Shown piece after piece: positions 11,207 to 22,831 of a stretch of 64,000 nucleotides of DNA. How positions within the stretch are numbered: position 1 is the stretch's first letter; the number at the start of each line of letters is the position of its first letter. The notes beneath the pieces are model-generated. The model was not told the DNA's origin. It made no database searches and saw only the letters and a list, made by a program, of their open reading frames with translations. The stretch is from Pseudeuparius sepicola (lineage: Eukaryota; Arthropoda; Insecta; Coleoptera; Anthribidae): the NCBI GenBank assembly GCA_963920635.1, contig OY987300.1, forward strand, positions 62,162,915 to 62,226,914, in the 5' to 3' direction. Position numbers and translations under genes: made by a program.

Positions 11207-13484
11207 CATCTATTTCACAGAAACTGGTAAGTATAGTATCTAATGGATTGTGAAAAACCGAATTCGCCAGCGTAATATAAAATTCTTCCCAAAGAAGGTC
11301 CTAACCCACTGTGGAAATATTGGAATAAGAATAGCAATAAGAATAATAATATTATTAGGAATAGCAATATCTTTAAGTGGTATTCATGCATACCCGGAAT
11401 GACAATAGTAATATGTGCACATGCGATCTTGATATAAGAATAAGAAAATGGATATCAAATAATTCAAAAATAATTTAAAAAAATATATATACCTAAGTCA
11501 CAAGCCACCTTTTCTCTTAAACTATTTTTTTTACATTTTTTTATTATTTTTTGCAGCAGGATGATAGACAATCCAATAGGTACCTACTTCATAAATATTA
11601 TATCAATATATATATTTGTTTCAAAACGAATCCCTGATTTCAGGATTTAATTAAAATTTTTAAACTTAATTTTCTCGAAAAGAGTCAAATGTGGCTTAGG
11701 TACCTTGTTCCCCCGAGCGCTTCAATTATAACCCAGAATCACAGAAAATATACTGTAGTATATTTTATGTTAGAATAACGGCTATGTAGCTTCCCCTCCT
11801 CAAATGCTATGAATGCGCAGGCGTAAATAGACCGCTGATAATAAGCTCAAGCGACCGAGCAATTCAAGTCAATTTTAAATCTCTGTATTTACTTATATTA
11901 TTATCAAATATACAAGCGTTCGTAATATATTGCCTTCGCGGTACATATGAAGCGACCGAGCGGAATTTTTCTGCGCCCGGTTTGCTTGCACCTTCGAAAA
12001 CACTATGAGCAAAAATAAGCAAAATTCGAAATTTTTAAACTGCTGTAGCTTTTTTATTTCTTGACATTCGGCAAAAAATTGTACACGACAATTGGTTGGA
12101 AGAACATACAAAATTTAAATATGAGATTAGTTTTGTTGTATGGATTGCCGTAAAATTTGTACTCTCTAATTAGGCTTCAAAATTAAATTATTTATAAAAA
12201 CATTTAATTATGTGTATTTTATAAAGCAAAACGTCCCATTCAATTTGATTTGTCACACTTGTCTGTTTGTTCTGTATTTACCACATAAAAAGTACCATAT
12301 AAATTTAATAAAATGTGCAATAATAGTATCATGATGTTAGGAATGACATCTCCAATAGAATTTTTCATATGGTGTTACATAAACAAGAAAGTTTATTCAG
12401 CAGCTCCGCAAAATGTGTAATTTTCGTGTAAATGTGTAAAAAATCCCAGTTAATTTAATTTTTGATTTTTACGCACTCTCAAGAGTCATATTAATTAATT
12501 AATTTAGTCATATCTAAGATTTCAAAATTGATATAATATTTGATCGGTTCGGATTTGAAGCATTATGCTTATTGCCGAATTTTATAAGCAACCATGAGAA
12601 TTTCTACAAGAATTACGCAAAACTAAGTATATTGCGATAGCAGTCTTTATACTTTTTTTTCCTTTTTTAGGTTTTTTACTTTTTTTCCTTTGTGCTTTTT
12701 ACGTGGTTTTTTTACGTGCATTTACATAATTTTTAAAAATATATTTTTTGCTTAATTTGCTTTATTGACTTTTTGAAAAATTTTGTGTTTTTAAGCACTT
12801 TATGTTTAATACTTTTATGCCTTTTTAACTACTTTTTTAAAAAATTGCGCTTTTTTATCTTGTTTCCATATAGTCATAAGGTTATCTACGATATACTCAA
12901 TCCGTGTTGATTGAGTGAGCCGAGAGTCTCATTGCTACCTTTGCCACAAATCCGCAGTATGAATATAATCAAGTAGACTGGGGTCGCTTGTCACGCGAAT
13001 ATAAACGTTAAAGCGAAAATTGTAGGTTGGTTTATAATGCTCTAAAGATAAGGAAACAGGGAGCCCGTGAGTAACGCGTCAAAAAAAAGGCCGCTTTCAT
13101 TCCGGTAGCGTGCAGGACAAGCCCGAAGGGCTGCAGTGCAAGCACTAAAGAGGCTCCACAGTAACCTATAGTTAGGGAATCACAAACACTTAACTACTAC
13201 TTTGCATGATTACATTGAATAGGTACTACCAACCCATGATAAGAAAGAGGGGGTGAAAATGGAAACAAGGGGCATAGTGAAAATCAATCAAGGTTGCCAT
13301 GGTACATATTTGTAATTGTAAGCTATTTGGCTGCCTTTGATTCGAATATCATATTAAATAAGAAAAAAACGGACATGCTGGCAACGATGGAACCGACAAC
13401 GCGATCTGCGTGCACCGCCTAGATTACAATTATTATTAATTTGTTGTTGTCTCAAATGTTCTCTAGTGCCAGTCTGCGGTACGC
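11207..13484. other. Non-coding stretch with a diverged element relic
   Basis: No gene is recognised. 12.22-12.43 kb holds a relic related to the 7.85-8.07 kb inverted-repeat arm, with shared words TTTGTCACACTTGTCTGTTT and GCAAAATGTGTAA. 12.65-12.85 kb is T-rich, with runs of TTTTTAC/TTTTTGC. Confidence 0.5.
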
Positions 13485-14195
13485 ATATTTACGTTTCCTA
13501 TACGGTCAACGCTACTCGTTGCGGCAGCCAGCTAGGAAACGTAACGCGCTCTGATCGCTCCGTTTCCTAGACGGTAAGCGCAACGCTATATTAAAAAAAA
13601 TACCGGCTTATGCAAAAAAGGTAGATTGGACTGTCATAACAGCAACAAACACATCAACACAGCAAGCCTATATTATTTGCAAATAACAGGTAAATGGTAA
13701 ATAAATAAGTGTATCAACAGATACATTTTAATGATTATAGCTGTAAGCTTCTGCCACTGAAACCTTGTGGTCATGTATATAATATACCTAAGAGTATTTA
13801 GTACCTAAGAATTAAATTGAATATTAAATGTAGATTCAGGGTTCCACCTCGGGTTCCATTACTCCTCCTAGAACTTTCTAATTTGTTGTCATAAAAAAAA
13901 ATCTAAATAAAAGTTGTAGGGAATTGTATGCATCTTTCCGGGACGTTAAAATGTATCTGTTGATACACTTATTTATTTACCATTTACCTACCTGTTATTT
14001 GCAAATAATATAGGCTTGATGTGTTGATGTGTTTGTTGCTGTTATGACAGTCCAATCTACCTTTTTTGCATAAGCCGGTATTTTTATTAATATAGCGTTG
14101 CGCTTACCGTCTAGGAAACGGAGCGATCAGAGCGCGTCACGTTTCCTAGCTGGCTGCCGCCACGAGTAGCGTTGACCGTATAGGAAACGTAAATA
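13485..14195. mobile_element. Fold-back element with arms of about 250 bp
   Basis: The left arm starts TATTTACGTTTCCTATACGG and the right arm ends with its complement at 14195. The arms match almost base for base, including TAGGAAACG repeats near each end, which occur twice per arm, and continue to CAACAGATACATTTTA. A spacer of about 210 bp is unique. There is no coding capacity. The termini do not match the CAGTG families. Confidence 0.8.
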
Positions 14196-15177
14196 TACCT
14201 ATGGCATATAAGGAAAAAAATTGGTAAATCTAGCTCGTGTACTTTTAAAAATATGTTGATTACTAGTATTTCCGGGGGTAAACTGGCGACACCTAGTTAC
14301 GGGCAAAGTGGAAATATTTCCATTTTATCGAAATTTTAATTCGAAATTTTAAACAAAAATATTTAAGGATTTTGCATAATAATATATTCCCTTCCATCTC
14401 TTCTAGAGATACCTAATTAAGGACTCAAAGTTTTTGTTGTTGTTTCTTAAAATAAAAGTAATAATTCCTTTTCATTAAAAAAACGCTGCCAATGGAACAA
14501 TTACTTTCACATATTTTCTGAAATCCATTATATAACGGTAAATTTCAATAATTGATACAAATCGTAAAACAATACTTCTAATGTAAAAATTGAAAAATTG
14601 ATAGGTATATTAAGTAACTATTTTCGACTTTCATTTCCTCGTCATTATTATTCTCAAACAGATTTTTTCTTTTCCGAATGAAATTCCTTGACCCGAAAAA
14701 CATTAAAAACAACATATCACTCGCTATTTCGCTATTCTCAATCACCCCCTTTTTATAATAATGTTAAAAACGCTTTCTACTAAATGTTATGTACCTACTG
14801 ATTTCATTCATTAAAAACTACTGTATCACGAAAAACTAAATAATATTTTTTCATCCACCCTTTTGTGTGGAGCGATTTTACCCAAAAGCAATCCAAACCG
14901 TCCTATTGTAGGGAAGATCATGTATACCGAATTTCATATCAATATCTCAGTCCGTTCGAAAGGTAGGTACATGTATAAAGGATACACACATACATAGGTA
15001 CACACCCATACACATACCCTAACAACATTTTTTTTTGCCCAAACTTTTATTTTAGATGTTTTAGGACATTTTAACCGATTTAACGAATAAAAATTTCTGC
15101 ATTTTTTTTGCCGAAATAGTACCTACTTTTACTTTTCCTCACTAAGTAATACCTAATAATATCTCCTACATAATGTA
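14196..15177. other. Non-coding AT-rich stretch
   Basis: No gene, readable element ends or tandem structure was recognised. Confidence 0.4.
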
Positions 15178-15583
15178 CAGTGACCGGCAGAAAGTTTGTT
15201 TTATTATTTTTTCGTTTTTATTTTGCAGGAACCATAACTAATTCAAACAAATTAATTTTTATGGCACTGACGTTTATAAATGATAAATTCTTTCTGATGG
15301 AATATAAAATAAAGTGGTTTTATTTTCTATACTGGGTAAATCATAAAAATGCCGAAAAGGTGTTTTATGTAATAGAAACTTCATTATTGAGCTTATCTTT
15401 TAATTATAAACAACCTACCTACTCTTGAGCCAATAATTTTCATATTTTCGAACGAAATGGCATATTCAAATTTTGAAAACCGCGTTTTGAGTTTACAGGA
15501 ATGCACAAACTTTTATCAAGAATAAAATGATAAATGTAAAATAAAAAACAACTCATAAGGTGCATACTTTCTGCTGGACACTG
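15178..15583. mobile_element. TA-target MITE with CAGTGNCCGGCAGAAAGT ends (copy 1)
   Basis: The left end is CAGTGACCGGCAGAAAGT. The right end is the imperfect complement, ACTTTCTGCTGGACACTG. An internal block around CAAACAAATTAATTTTTATG is shared, in opposite orientation, with the copy at 50014-50277. Flanking TA on the left supports a Tc1/mariner-type element; on the right the dinucleotide is TG, probably mutated. Confidence 0.8.
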
Positions 15584-15614
15584 TGTATTTCCTTACACAT
15601 CTAGAGATATTAGT

Positions 15615-16196
15615 TAAAAGGCGGAATATATGCAAATTGCATATACATAATATATATATATATATGCATTTTTTGCATATTTTATTCAATTTCACTAAAC
15701 ATTGCATATTTCTGGAAAAACTATATTTTTGTGCATATTTGCATGTTTTTCCTATACTTATTTATAGATATAAGATATAACCAAAATTATGAGAGCTCAG
15801 AGACAACTCGCAGTTTGTAGTGCAAAGTCAAGAAATCCTGAAAATGCGGATGTAGCTAACCAACTTGTTTTTATTAAAGTTAATTTCAGTTTTATACCAG
15901 ATATAATTCTTTCATTAGAAAGTAGAAATTTAGGTTTAAGCGGTTCGGTTGATTTTGTTCAAACATTTTCCGCTAAATGTAGAAAGGTTCCCGCTGATGT
16001 AGGTATTAAAGTTAGAAATAAATTAGATGCTCTATACTGTAGAAAAGAATGAAGGGTTCAAATCTTTAATGGCAGTAAAGAGTATTTTTGATGGTAAATC
16101 ATCCAACGAAGTTGCACCTTGGCCTTGTACCTTACTACCCAAATTAAAAGATTGTCCTATTACATCGGCAGATGTTGAGAGAAGCTTTTCTATATA
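15615..16196 (+). pseudogene. hAT-like transposase relic, copy 2, interrupted
   Basis: It opens with the same AAAGGCGGAATATATGCAAA leader and TGCATATT-rich region as the copy at 3.3 kb. From 15789 to 16052, and then in another frame from 16047, it encodes fragments that end LKDCPITSADVERSFSIYR, the hAT C-terminal dimerisation signature. A frameshift near 16045 separates the two parts. The protein is cut immediately after the IYR by insertion of the element at 16197-17264. Confidence 0.7.
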
Positions 16197-17264
16197 CAGG
16201 GTGAGTCGAAGTTAAACCGCCATACTCAAAATTTGAGTAGTATTTTTAAAAATAAATGGGGTTCTTCATATAACATTTTGTCCAAAAACGCTTCGTTTTC
16301 GACATACAGGGCGTCAAAATTTTCTTTTAAAAACAGAAAAAAATTAGTATTTTCGGTTCCATTTATGCTATCGAGTTGAAAATTGGTACTTTTATGTTTT
16401 CTGGGGCGGCGATTTCTATCAACTTTCTTCTAGCCGCTAGAGGGCGTTGGCTACGTCGTTACTTTCGAACAAAAGTGTTTTAAACTTTTTTGTCGTTGAA
16501 AAATCTGCATTTTAGACAGCGGAATATTAAATTACATTCGATTTTGAACAAAAAATGTCTCTTGTAAAAATAAGAAAACCTTAACCGTTTTCATGAAAAA
16601 CGCAATTTTGTGTCGCGGTGCGCGTGAATTCGAAAAAATTAAAATTTCGTAGTAGGCTGAGAAATGGGATTTATTCATTTGGAATTAAATTGTTTGGGAA
16701 GGCATCCATTATAGGTAGTAGATTCAAAAATACTGATGTAGAGCAAAAGCAATAAAATAGTCTGTATAACCTATAAATCTATTTTATTTGTTCTTTTCTG
16801 GTTACCGGTTCTCATTTGGAATTCTTTATTGACAGTAGGTATTGTCCTAAATTAACAATTTTTGTGAAATTAGTAATAAAAAGAACTTTAACCAAGACAA
16901 CTTTATTATAATTTTTTCGTTATGTTTTTGCCATGGCAGATGCCTTTAAAATTCCTATATTGCTCAACTTTGACACCCTGCAGAATGGAACTCCCTGTAT
17001 ATTTTTTATTCAAATTTGGTATATAAGGGTTCTGGGATCTTCTGATTAACGCTGTGGGGTCAGATTTTAAATAAAAAAATCGATAAATGGTTTTCGTGAA
17101 AATTGGGGGTACAAAAAAATCGCAGCCGGCCCTGGATTTGCATTTTAAAAATGGCAGGAACGTCAGCGCTTTTTGAAGACCTTTCAAACAAAAAAAAGTT
17201 TAGGTGATTATCTCCAAAAATGAAGATTTTACGAATTTGTACAGTTTTAAAGTTGGACACCCTG
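16197..17264. mobile_element. TA-target element with CAGGGTG / CACCCTG ends inserted in the hAT relic
   Basis: The left end is CAGGGTGAGTCG and the right end GTTGGACACCCTG, each flanked by TA (16195-16196, 17265-17266). It splits the hAT-like relic, so it is the younger insertion. Its right part (about 16900-17264) is copy 2 of the CCCTGTA family, with the blocks TGCAGAATGGAACTCCCTGT and GGGGTCAGATTTTAAATAAA. No intact open frame was seen. Confidence 0.75.
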
Positions 17265-19558
17265 TATATTCCGCCCTTTAGATATTGGATATCTAGTTAT
17301 AGAATAAATAAATAATAATGTATTTCCAACACTTATTTTGCATTATCTTTCAACCAAAATACCTATATTTTCCCAAAAAATTATGTTTGTATTTTATCCC
17401 CTCTGTTGTAAACCTTCTTTCCACTTTGCCCTCTTTAAGAGCAGTAAAGTAAAAAAATGATCCAACCTTTAAAAAAATATATATTTTAAAGTACTGTGTA
17501 TGTATTAAATTATCTACATTTTTGTTTGTTGCGATAGGTGGCCCATGCAACGTAACCCTGAAAGCCAAAACCCCTCAAGGTCCTAAAAATATAAATAAAA
17601 ATTACAGTTATAATTTCCATTCTGCCCCCTTTCCCCCGCTATAGGTAACAACTGTAAAAATATGATCATTTGCAGAACGAATTTTGAACTGACTCGCGCA
17701 TGTACCTAACTCTCCATGGCGCTTTTCGCGTACCTATTTATTTAAGCCGTGAAAGATCGTCAAACCTCCGAACTGCCTAACTCTACTTTCTTTTTTTATT
17801 TTTCTTGTTGTATAGGAGCCGGCCAAGGCCAATGGTAGATATAATATGATAGGCGATGGCGATACCAAGTGCAATTGAACAGCACAAAAAAACATAATAA
17901 AAATTATATATTTTGATCTCAAAACCCTCAAATGCCGGCTTTGAATGAAATTAGAACTAACTTTTTTTTAGAACAACGATTTTTGTCGCCCGATGGCGCG
18001 TATCTATCCAAAATATCCGAAACGTCGCACATATGCTAGTGAGCTTATCTTGTCCAAAGTCATAGTCGGTGGCGTAACTACAGGGTGTTCAGGGAATCTT
18101 CAACCGGGGCCCGGGGCACAATCACGATCCCCTCACCCCGGCTAAATATTTGGGATAATACTTCACTTTGCGCGAGTTAAATTAAATACGTATTCGCAAA
18201 AACGTGTTTTTACAATTGACAGGCTAAAAAACACTCTTAAACGTATTCACTGTTAAAGCACATGGAGATTCCGTTTGGATTTAAAAAGTTAAATACATTT
18301 AGAATCAAATTTGAAAACGAAATACATCAAAAAAACGTACCATAGAGTAGGTATATCCCAGGGACCCAGCATTATACTTTCCAAAGTGAGGCCTATTCTT
18401 TCCTCATTCTAATGGTATCAGTGATGCCAAGTATGCCATTTTATTGGAGAATCTATGAATATAACAGGTACTTTGATTGTTAGTAAAAATTAATAATGGT
18501 TTCCATGATTTCTAAAAATTAGACTTGACAATGTTGTGTCTACAATAACAGAATATGGCAACTGTCAAATGAAACAAATTTATTGTATAGTTGAAATTCT
18601 TTAATTGTCACATCTGAGTATCAGAAAGTTGGAAAACTTAAAAATTGTGAATTATGATGGGGAATTTTTTGCCTTCTTTAGAATCTATGGCACTATCTAT
18701 CACATAAAACCTGATGGCAGTTGGACACTGACATATAACATAACCTTGTACCAGCCCACTTATGTGGTCTCCTTGGAGTATACAGAAAACAAACTTCCCC
18801 TCAAGGCTTCACTTTTCCTATGTGATAAACTGTGAAATGCTGGGTCCCCTTATTTTAATGAGTCCCTGGTATATCAGAATAAAGGTGGAAATAGACTTCT
18901 GGTACACAAAAAAATGCTTTGAGGAATTTTCGGCCTTTAAAAATAAATGCGGCATTTTCATTCTAGCGATAATTTATTTATTTACGGTCTAGGTAAAGTG
19001 GTTATTATTTTTTATTTTATTTGATGAGAATAGCTCATAAATAGGAGACAAATTTAATTTATTTTTGAGTTTATGTTTTTCTGTGATACTTTTTTAATAT
19101 ATTTTGGATGTTTTCTTTTCGTTCCCTTGAACAAATATTTGTCAATAATACACGCACTTTCAACCATTACGCCACATATATGGATTAGATGTACTCGTAA
19201 GTACACTTTGTGGACTGAGAAATTGTTTTATTGTTGACTTTTGTCGAAAATTTTAGATATTTCGTTATTATCGTTATAAATGTAATAATTCTAATAGAGG
19301 TATATATGTTCTACATTAATTTCCCTCTTTGGCCCCTAAAAAGTTTAATACGTATCTAACATTCCCAATTAATCGTTTTTCCAAGAAACATATATTATAG
19401 TATATTTAGGCTCATACTTGACAACAATGGAATACACATCTTCTGTGCATGAAATTAAATAGAAGGGCAATTTCTAACTTACATATATATAACGAGGGAT
19501 ATTATATGAGCGTATAAACAAAGGGGAGAAGCAAGCGTGACTAACGAATTGTGGTGAA
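17265..19558. other. Non-coding stretch; possible hAT end near 18.07 kb
   Basis: GGTGGCGTAACTACAGGG at about 18068, followed by a GGGGCCCGGGG block, resembles the 5' end of hAT elements with CAGTGGCGTAACTA ends. No matching right end was found. No gene is recognised. Confidence 0.4.
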
Positions 19559-20402
19559 TATTTTAGTCTCATCGGTTTGCTAACCATTCATCACAAGCAT
19601 TTTAGGTATACATTTATTGTTGACATACCTTAATGTTACCTTTGTTAGTCCACTAAATTTTGAATAACAAACCGCTTTTCAAACCGCTTTTCATTAAACA
19701 ACCAGCTTCAATTCCAAATTGAAAAGACTGGATCTCAGAGTCCTCAGAGAAATAACCATGGTTATTTCTCTGAGGACTGGATAAATTATGAACTTAATGT
19801 TCGGACTTCCATATATCTTCCTTGAAATTTTTTTCGCTTGAAAACGATCAGAAATAAGTACAATCTGACAAACGAAAGAAGTCCAATGAAAAACTCAGTC
19901 TAAGCGCCATCCGCATGTTATTAATGTGGGCAGCGGGCGGTTAGACTGAGTTTTTCATTGGACTTCTCTCGTTTGTCAGACTGTACCTACCTACTTATGG
20001 AAAGGCCGTCTGAATCATCAAGAAAGACAATGACAATGGAAGTCCGAACATCAAGTTCATGTTCAACAATACACCTTTTCTACAAACTTCAAACAACAAT
20101 ATTTATTATTGATAAATTGTATTCAAGAAACTGATAGAAAAAACAAAAAATATTTTTATAGGTAATAAAGTATATTTCCTTGATTTTATATCAGGCATCC
20201 TAATATACTTAATACATGTTCTTAGTTTTCACACAACTTCAATATTCCACCTTTGCAGATCCCAACCTATACGGATAGCCCAACGCCTCGAGATGCTTAT
20301 CTAAAGCAGGGAAAGCGAATGAAAGAAAATCTCCTATCTCCTATACCTATACAAATGACAGCAGAAATAAAAATGGTTAGCAAACCGATGAGACTAAAAT
20401 AC
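19559..20402. mobile_element. Nested set of inverted repeats (complex fold-back)
   Basis: Several inverted pairs sit inside one another. The outermost is TAGTCTCATCGGTTTGCTAA at about 19564, with its complement at about 20377-20396. The next is ACTTAATGTTCGGACTTCCA at about 19793 with its near complement at about 20036. Innermost, about 47 bp around TCTGACAAACGAAAGAAGTC (19857-19903) pair with 19940-19988. A separate perfect 40-bp palindrome lies at 19739-19778. No coding capacity is seen. Confidence 0.65.
19739..19778. repeat. Perfect 40-bp palindrome
   Basis: AGTCCTCAGAGAAATAACCA pairs exactly with the following 20 bases, with no spacer. Confidence 0.9.
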
Positions 20403-21146
20403 ACTTTTCGTTTACGTTTTAAATTATTTTCATATGCACTTATTTAAATTTTGTTTGTATTGTAGGTGTATTGTTTTTAAAACTATTTTTAATAAAATTA
20501 AATATACATTTCTGATAATGGAATGGCTTGCCACACTTGATTGCTTGATTATACAACTTTTTTAGCATAATGCTCGCGTAATAGCTGCCAAATTGACAAT
20601 TTGTCTTTTAGGCCCACTACGACTATCTTTTTAATTAATGCGATACATAGATGAGCAATCAAGGAATCAGAATCTGAATCTGAAAATTTTGACAAGCTCT
20701 ATAATATGGTATATTATTATACATATAATTATTGATAGCCGTTGAGAGAGTTCGCTTACTCTTAAAATATATCCCTCTTCTTCTACATACTTACATTATT
20801 TTGCATTTCTATGAATTCGTCTAAAAAGATATACAGTATGTCCACAGAAAAGTTGTCGAATAGGAAAAACTTTCCCATTTTTCATTTTATCGAAAAAAGT
20901 TATTCTTGATAAAAAGTTTTGCTGGTTCTTAAGGTAAGATTGGGATAGAGAAATTTAACATTTCTTGTACGGGGTGTTCAAAAAATTGAAAAAACTTTAA
21001 GTTGTACAAGAGTAAAGTGCACTTATTTGTGAAGATGTGAAAATAAGTTACTAGGAAAAGTTGTTCAAAAGTAAAAGGCAGTCTCTAATACCAATTTTCG
21101 AAACAATCGGCCTACTTTTATTTTTTTGTAGTCGTTAAATTTATTT

Positions 21147-21757
21147 TTCTTGAAATCGGCATTAAAATGTCCCAAAATCGTCATTAAAAGCACAGAAATC
21201 GTACAATAATGTAGCCCATTATTGTACGATTTTTTCAATAAGTAGGCCTTGGCGAGATGTAAACATCAAACGTCAGACGCGGAGAAATCACCCGTCAAAA
21301 GTGACCAAATATTCAAAACCCGGCCGATAAAGGCTCATTTAACTTTTCGTACACATTGAGAAATTGTTTCCTATAGAAGCGCAATCCTTCAGTATACATA
21401 TTTTAGTAAATTTGAAAATCAATAGATTTGTTGTGTAGGCGCACAAGAAGCAGCAGTTTGGTTTTTCTGTCAGATGGTGCCGTACATCATTATAGTTGTC
21501 CTAGGTAGAGCGATCGGTAAAGTCAAGCAACGCCGCGCGTAGTCGGTTCGTGGACGGGTGATCCCTTTTATTATTATTTTCTTGCCTAATATAACTTTTT
21601 TTTTTCCGATTTCAAGAAAAATATAATATGTACCTCGGCACTGAAGTTCTTTTTATGACTCATGTGGTTTATTTGCCTCAGCCAGAGGCCTCAGCAACTA
21701 AACTCCACATGAGTCATAAAAAGTTGAACTTCAGTGCCTTGGTACATAAATAACTAT
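21147..21757 (+). mobile_element. 610-bp hairpin-ended element, tandem copy A
   Basis: The unit starts TTCTTGAAATCGGCATTAAA and ends TTGGTACATAAATAACTAT. Its body holds the palindrome around CGTACAATAATG, a block with CCCGGCCGATAAAGG, and GCGCGTAGTCGGTTCGTGGA. The last part (21630-21745) is a long hairpin whose arms start GTACCTCGGCACTGAAGTT, with a loop around GAGGCCTCAGCAAC. No open frame of note is present. The next unit follows with no spacer. Confidence 0.85.
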
Positions 21758-22368
21758 TTCTTGAAATCGGCATTAAAATGTCCCAAAATCGTCATTAAAA
21801 GCACAGAAATCGTACAATAATGTAGCCCATTATTGTATGATTTTTTCAATAAGTAGGCCTTGGCGAGATGTAAACATCAAACGTCAGACGCGGAGAAATC
21901 GCCCGTCAAAAGTGACCAAATATTCAAAACCCGGCCGATAAAGGCTCATTTAACTTTTCGTACACATTGCGAAATTATTTCCTATAGAAGCGCAATCCTT
22001 CAGTGTACATATTTTAGTAAATTTGAAAATCAATAGATTTGTTGTGTAGGCTGCACAAGAAGCAGCAGTTTGGTTTTTATGTCAGGAGGTGCCGTACATC
22101 ATTATACTTGTCCTAGGTAGAGCGATCGGTAAAGTCAAGCAACGCCGCGCGTAGTCGGTTCGTGGACGGGTGATATCCCTTATTATTATTTTCTTGCCTA
22201 ATAAAACATTTTTTTTTCCGATTTCAAGAAAAATATAATATGTACCTCGGCACTGAAGTTCAACTTTTTATGACTCATGTGGAGTTTAGTTGCTGAGGCC
22301 TCTGGCCGAGGCAAATAAACCACATGAGTCATAAAAAGTTGAACTTCAGTGCCTTGGTACATAAGTAA
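21758..22368 (+). mobile_element. 610-bp hairpin-ended element, tandem copy B
   Basis: It has the same structure and length (611 bp) as copy A, only a few differences, and the hairpin at 22242-22360. The perfect head-to-tail join, with no target duplication between the two, suggests unequal exchange or replication of a dimer rather than two independent insertions. Confidence 0.85.
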
Positions 22369-22831
22369 CTATTATATAAATTAAGTTATTCCAAATTAAC
22401 AATTCAATCTTGTTCTAGTAGGCGCTGATAGTGACAAGTTGATTTGACAATTCGCTGTTAAAATTTATTAGCCATAGCCATGGTCAGGTTAAAATGCTTA
22501 CTTTACAGCAAAAAAATTACTTACAGTGTTATGGGCAAGGCGAATGAATGAATAAATAAAAGTAGGCCGATTGTTTCGAAAATTGGTATTAGAGTTTTGA
22601 ACAACTTTTCCTAGTAACTTATTTTCACATCTTCACAAATAAGTGCACTTTACTCTTGTACCACTTAAAGTTTTTTCAATTTTTTGAACACTCCGTACAA
22701 GAATTGTTAAATTTCTCTATCCCAATCTTACTTTAAGAACCAGCAAAACTTTTTATCAAGAATAACTTTTTTCGACAAAATGAAAAATGGGAAAGTTTTT
22801 CCTATTCAACAACTTTTCTGTGGACATACTG

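Larger units (their letters stand above)
20834..22831. mobile_element. TA-target fold-back element hosting a tandem pair of hairpin MITEs
   Basis: The left end is CAGTATGTCCACAGAAAAGT and the right end its exact complement, with TA on both sides (20832-20833, 22832-22833). The arms are roughly 290-300 bp (20834-21130 and 22557-22831) and well conserved. The centre is occupied by two tandem copies of the 610-bp hairpin-ended element (21147-22368), which must have arrived after the fold-back formed. Confidence 0.88.
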
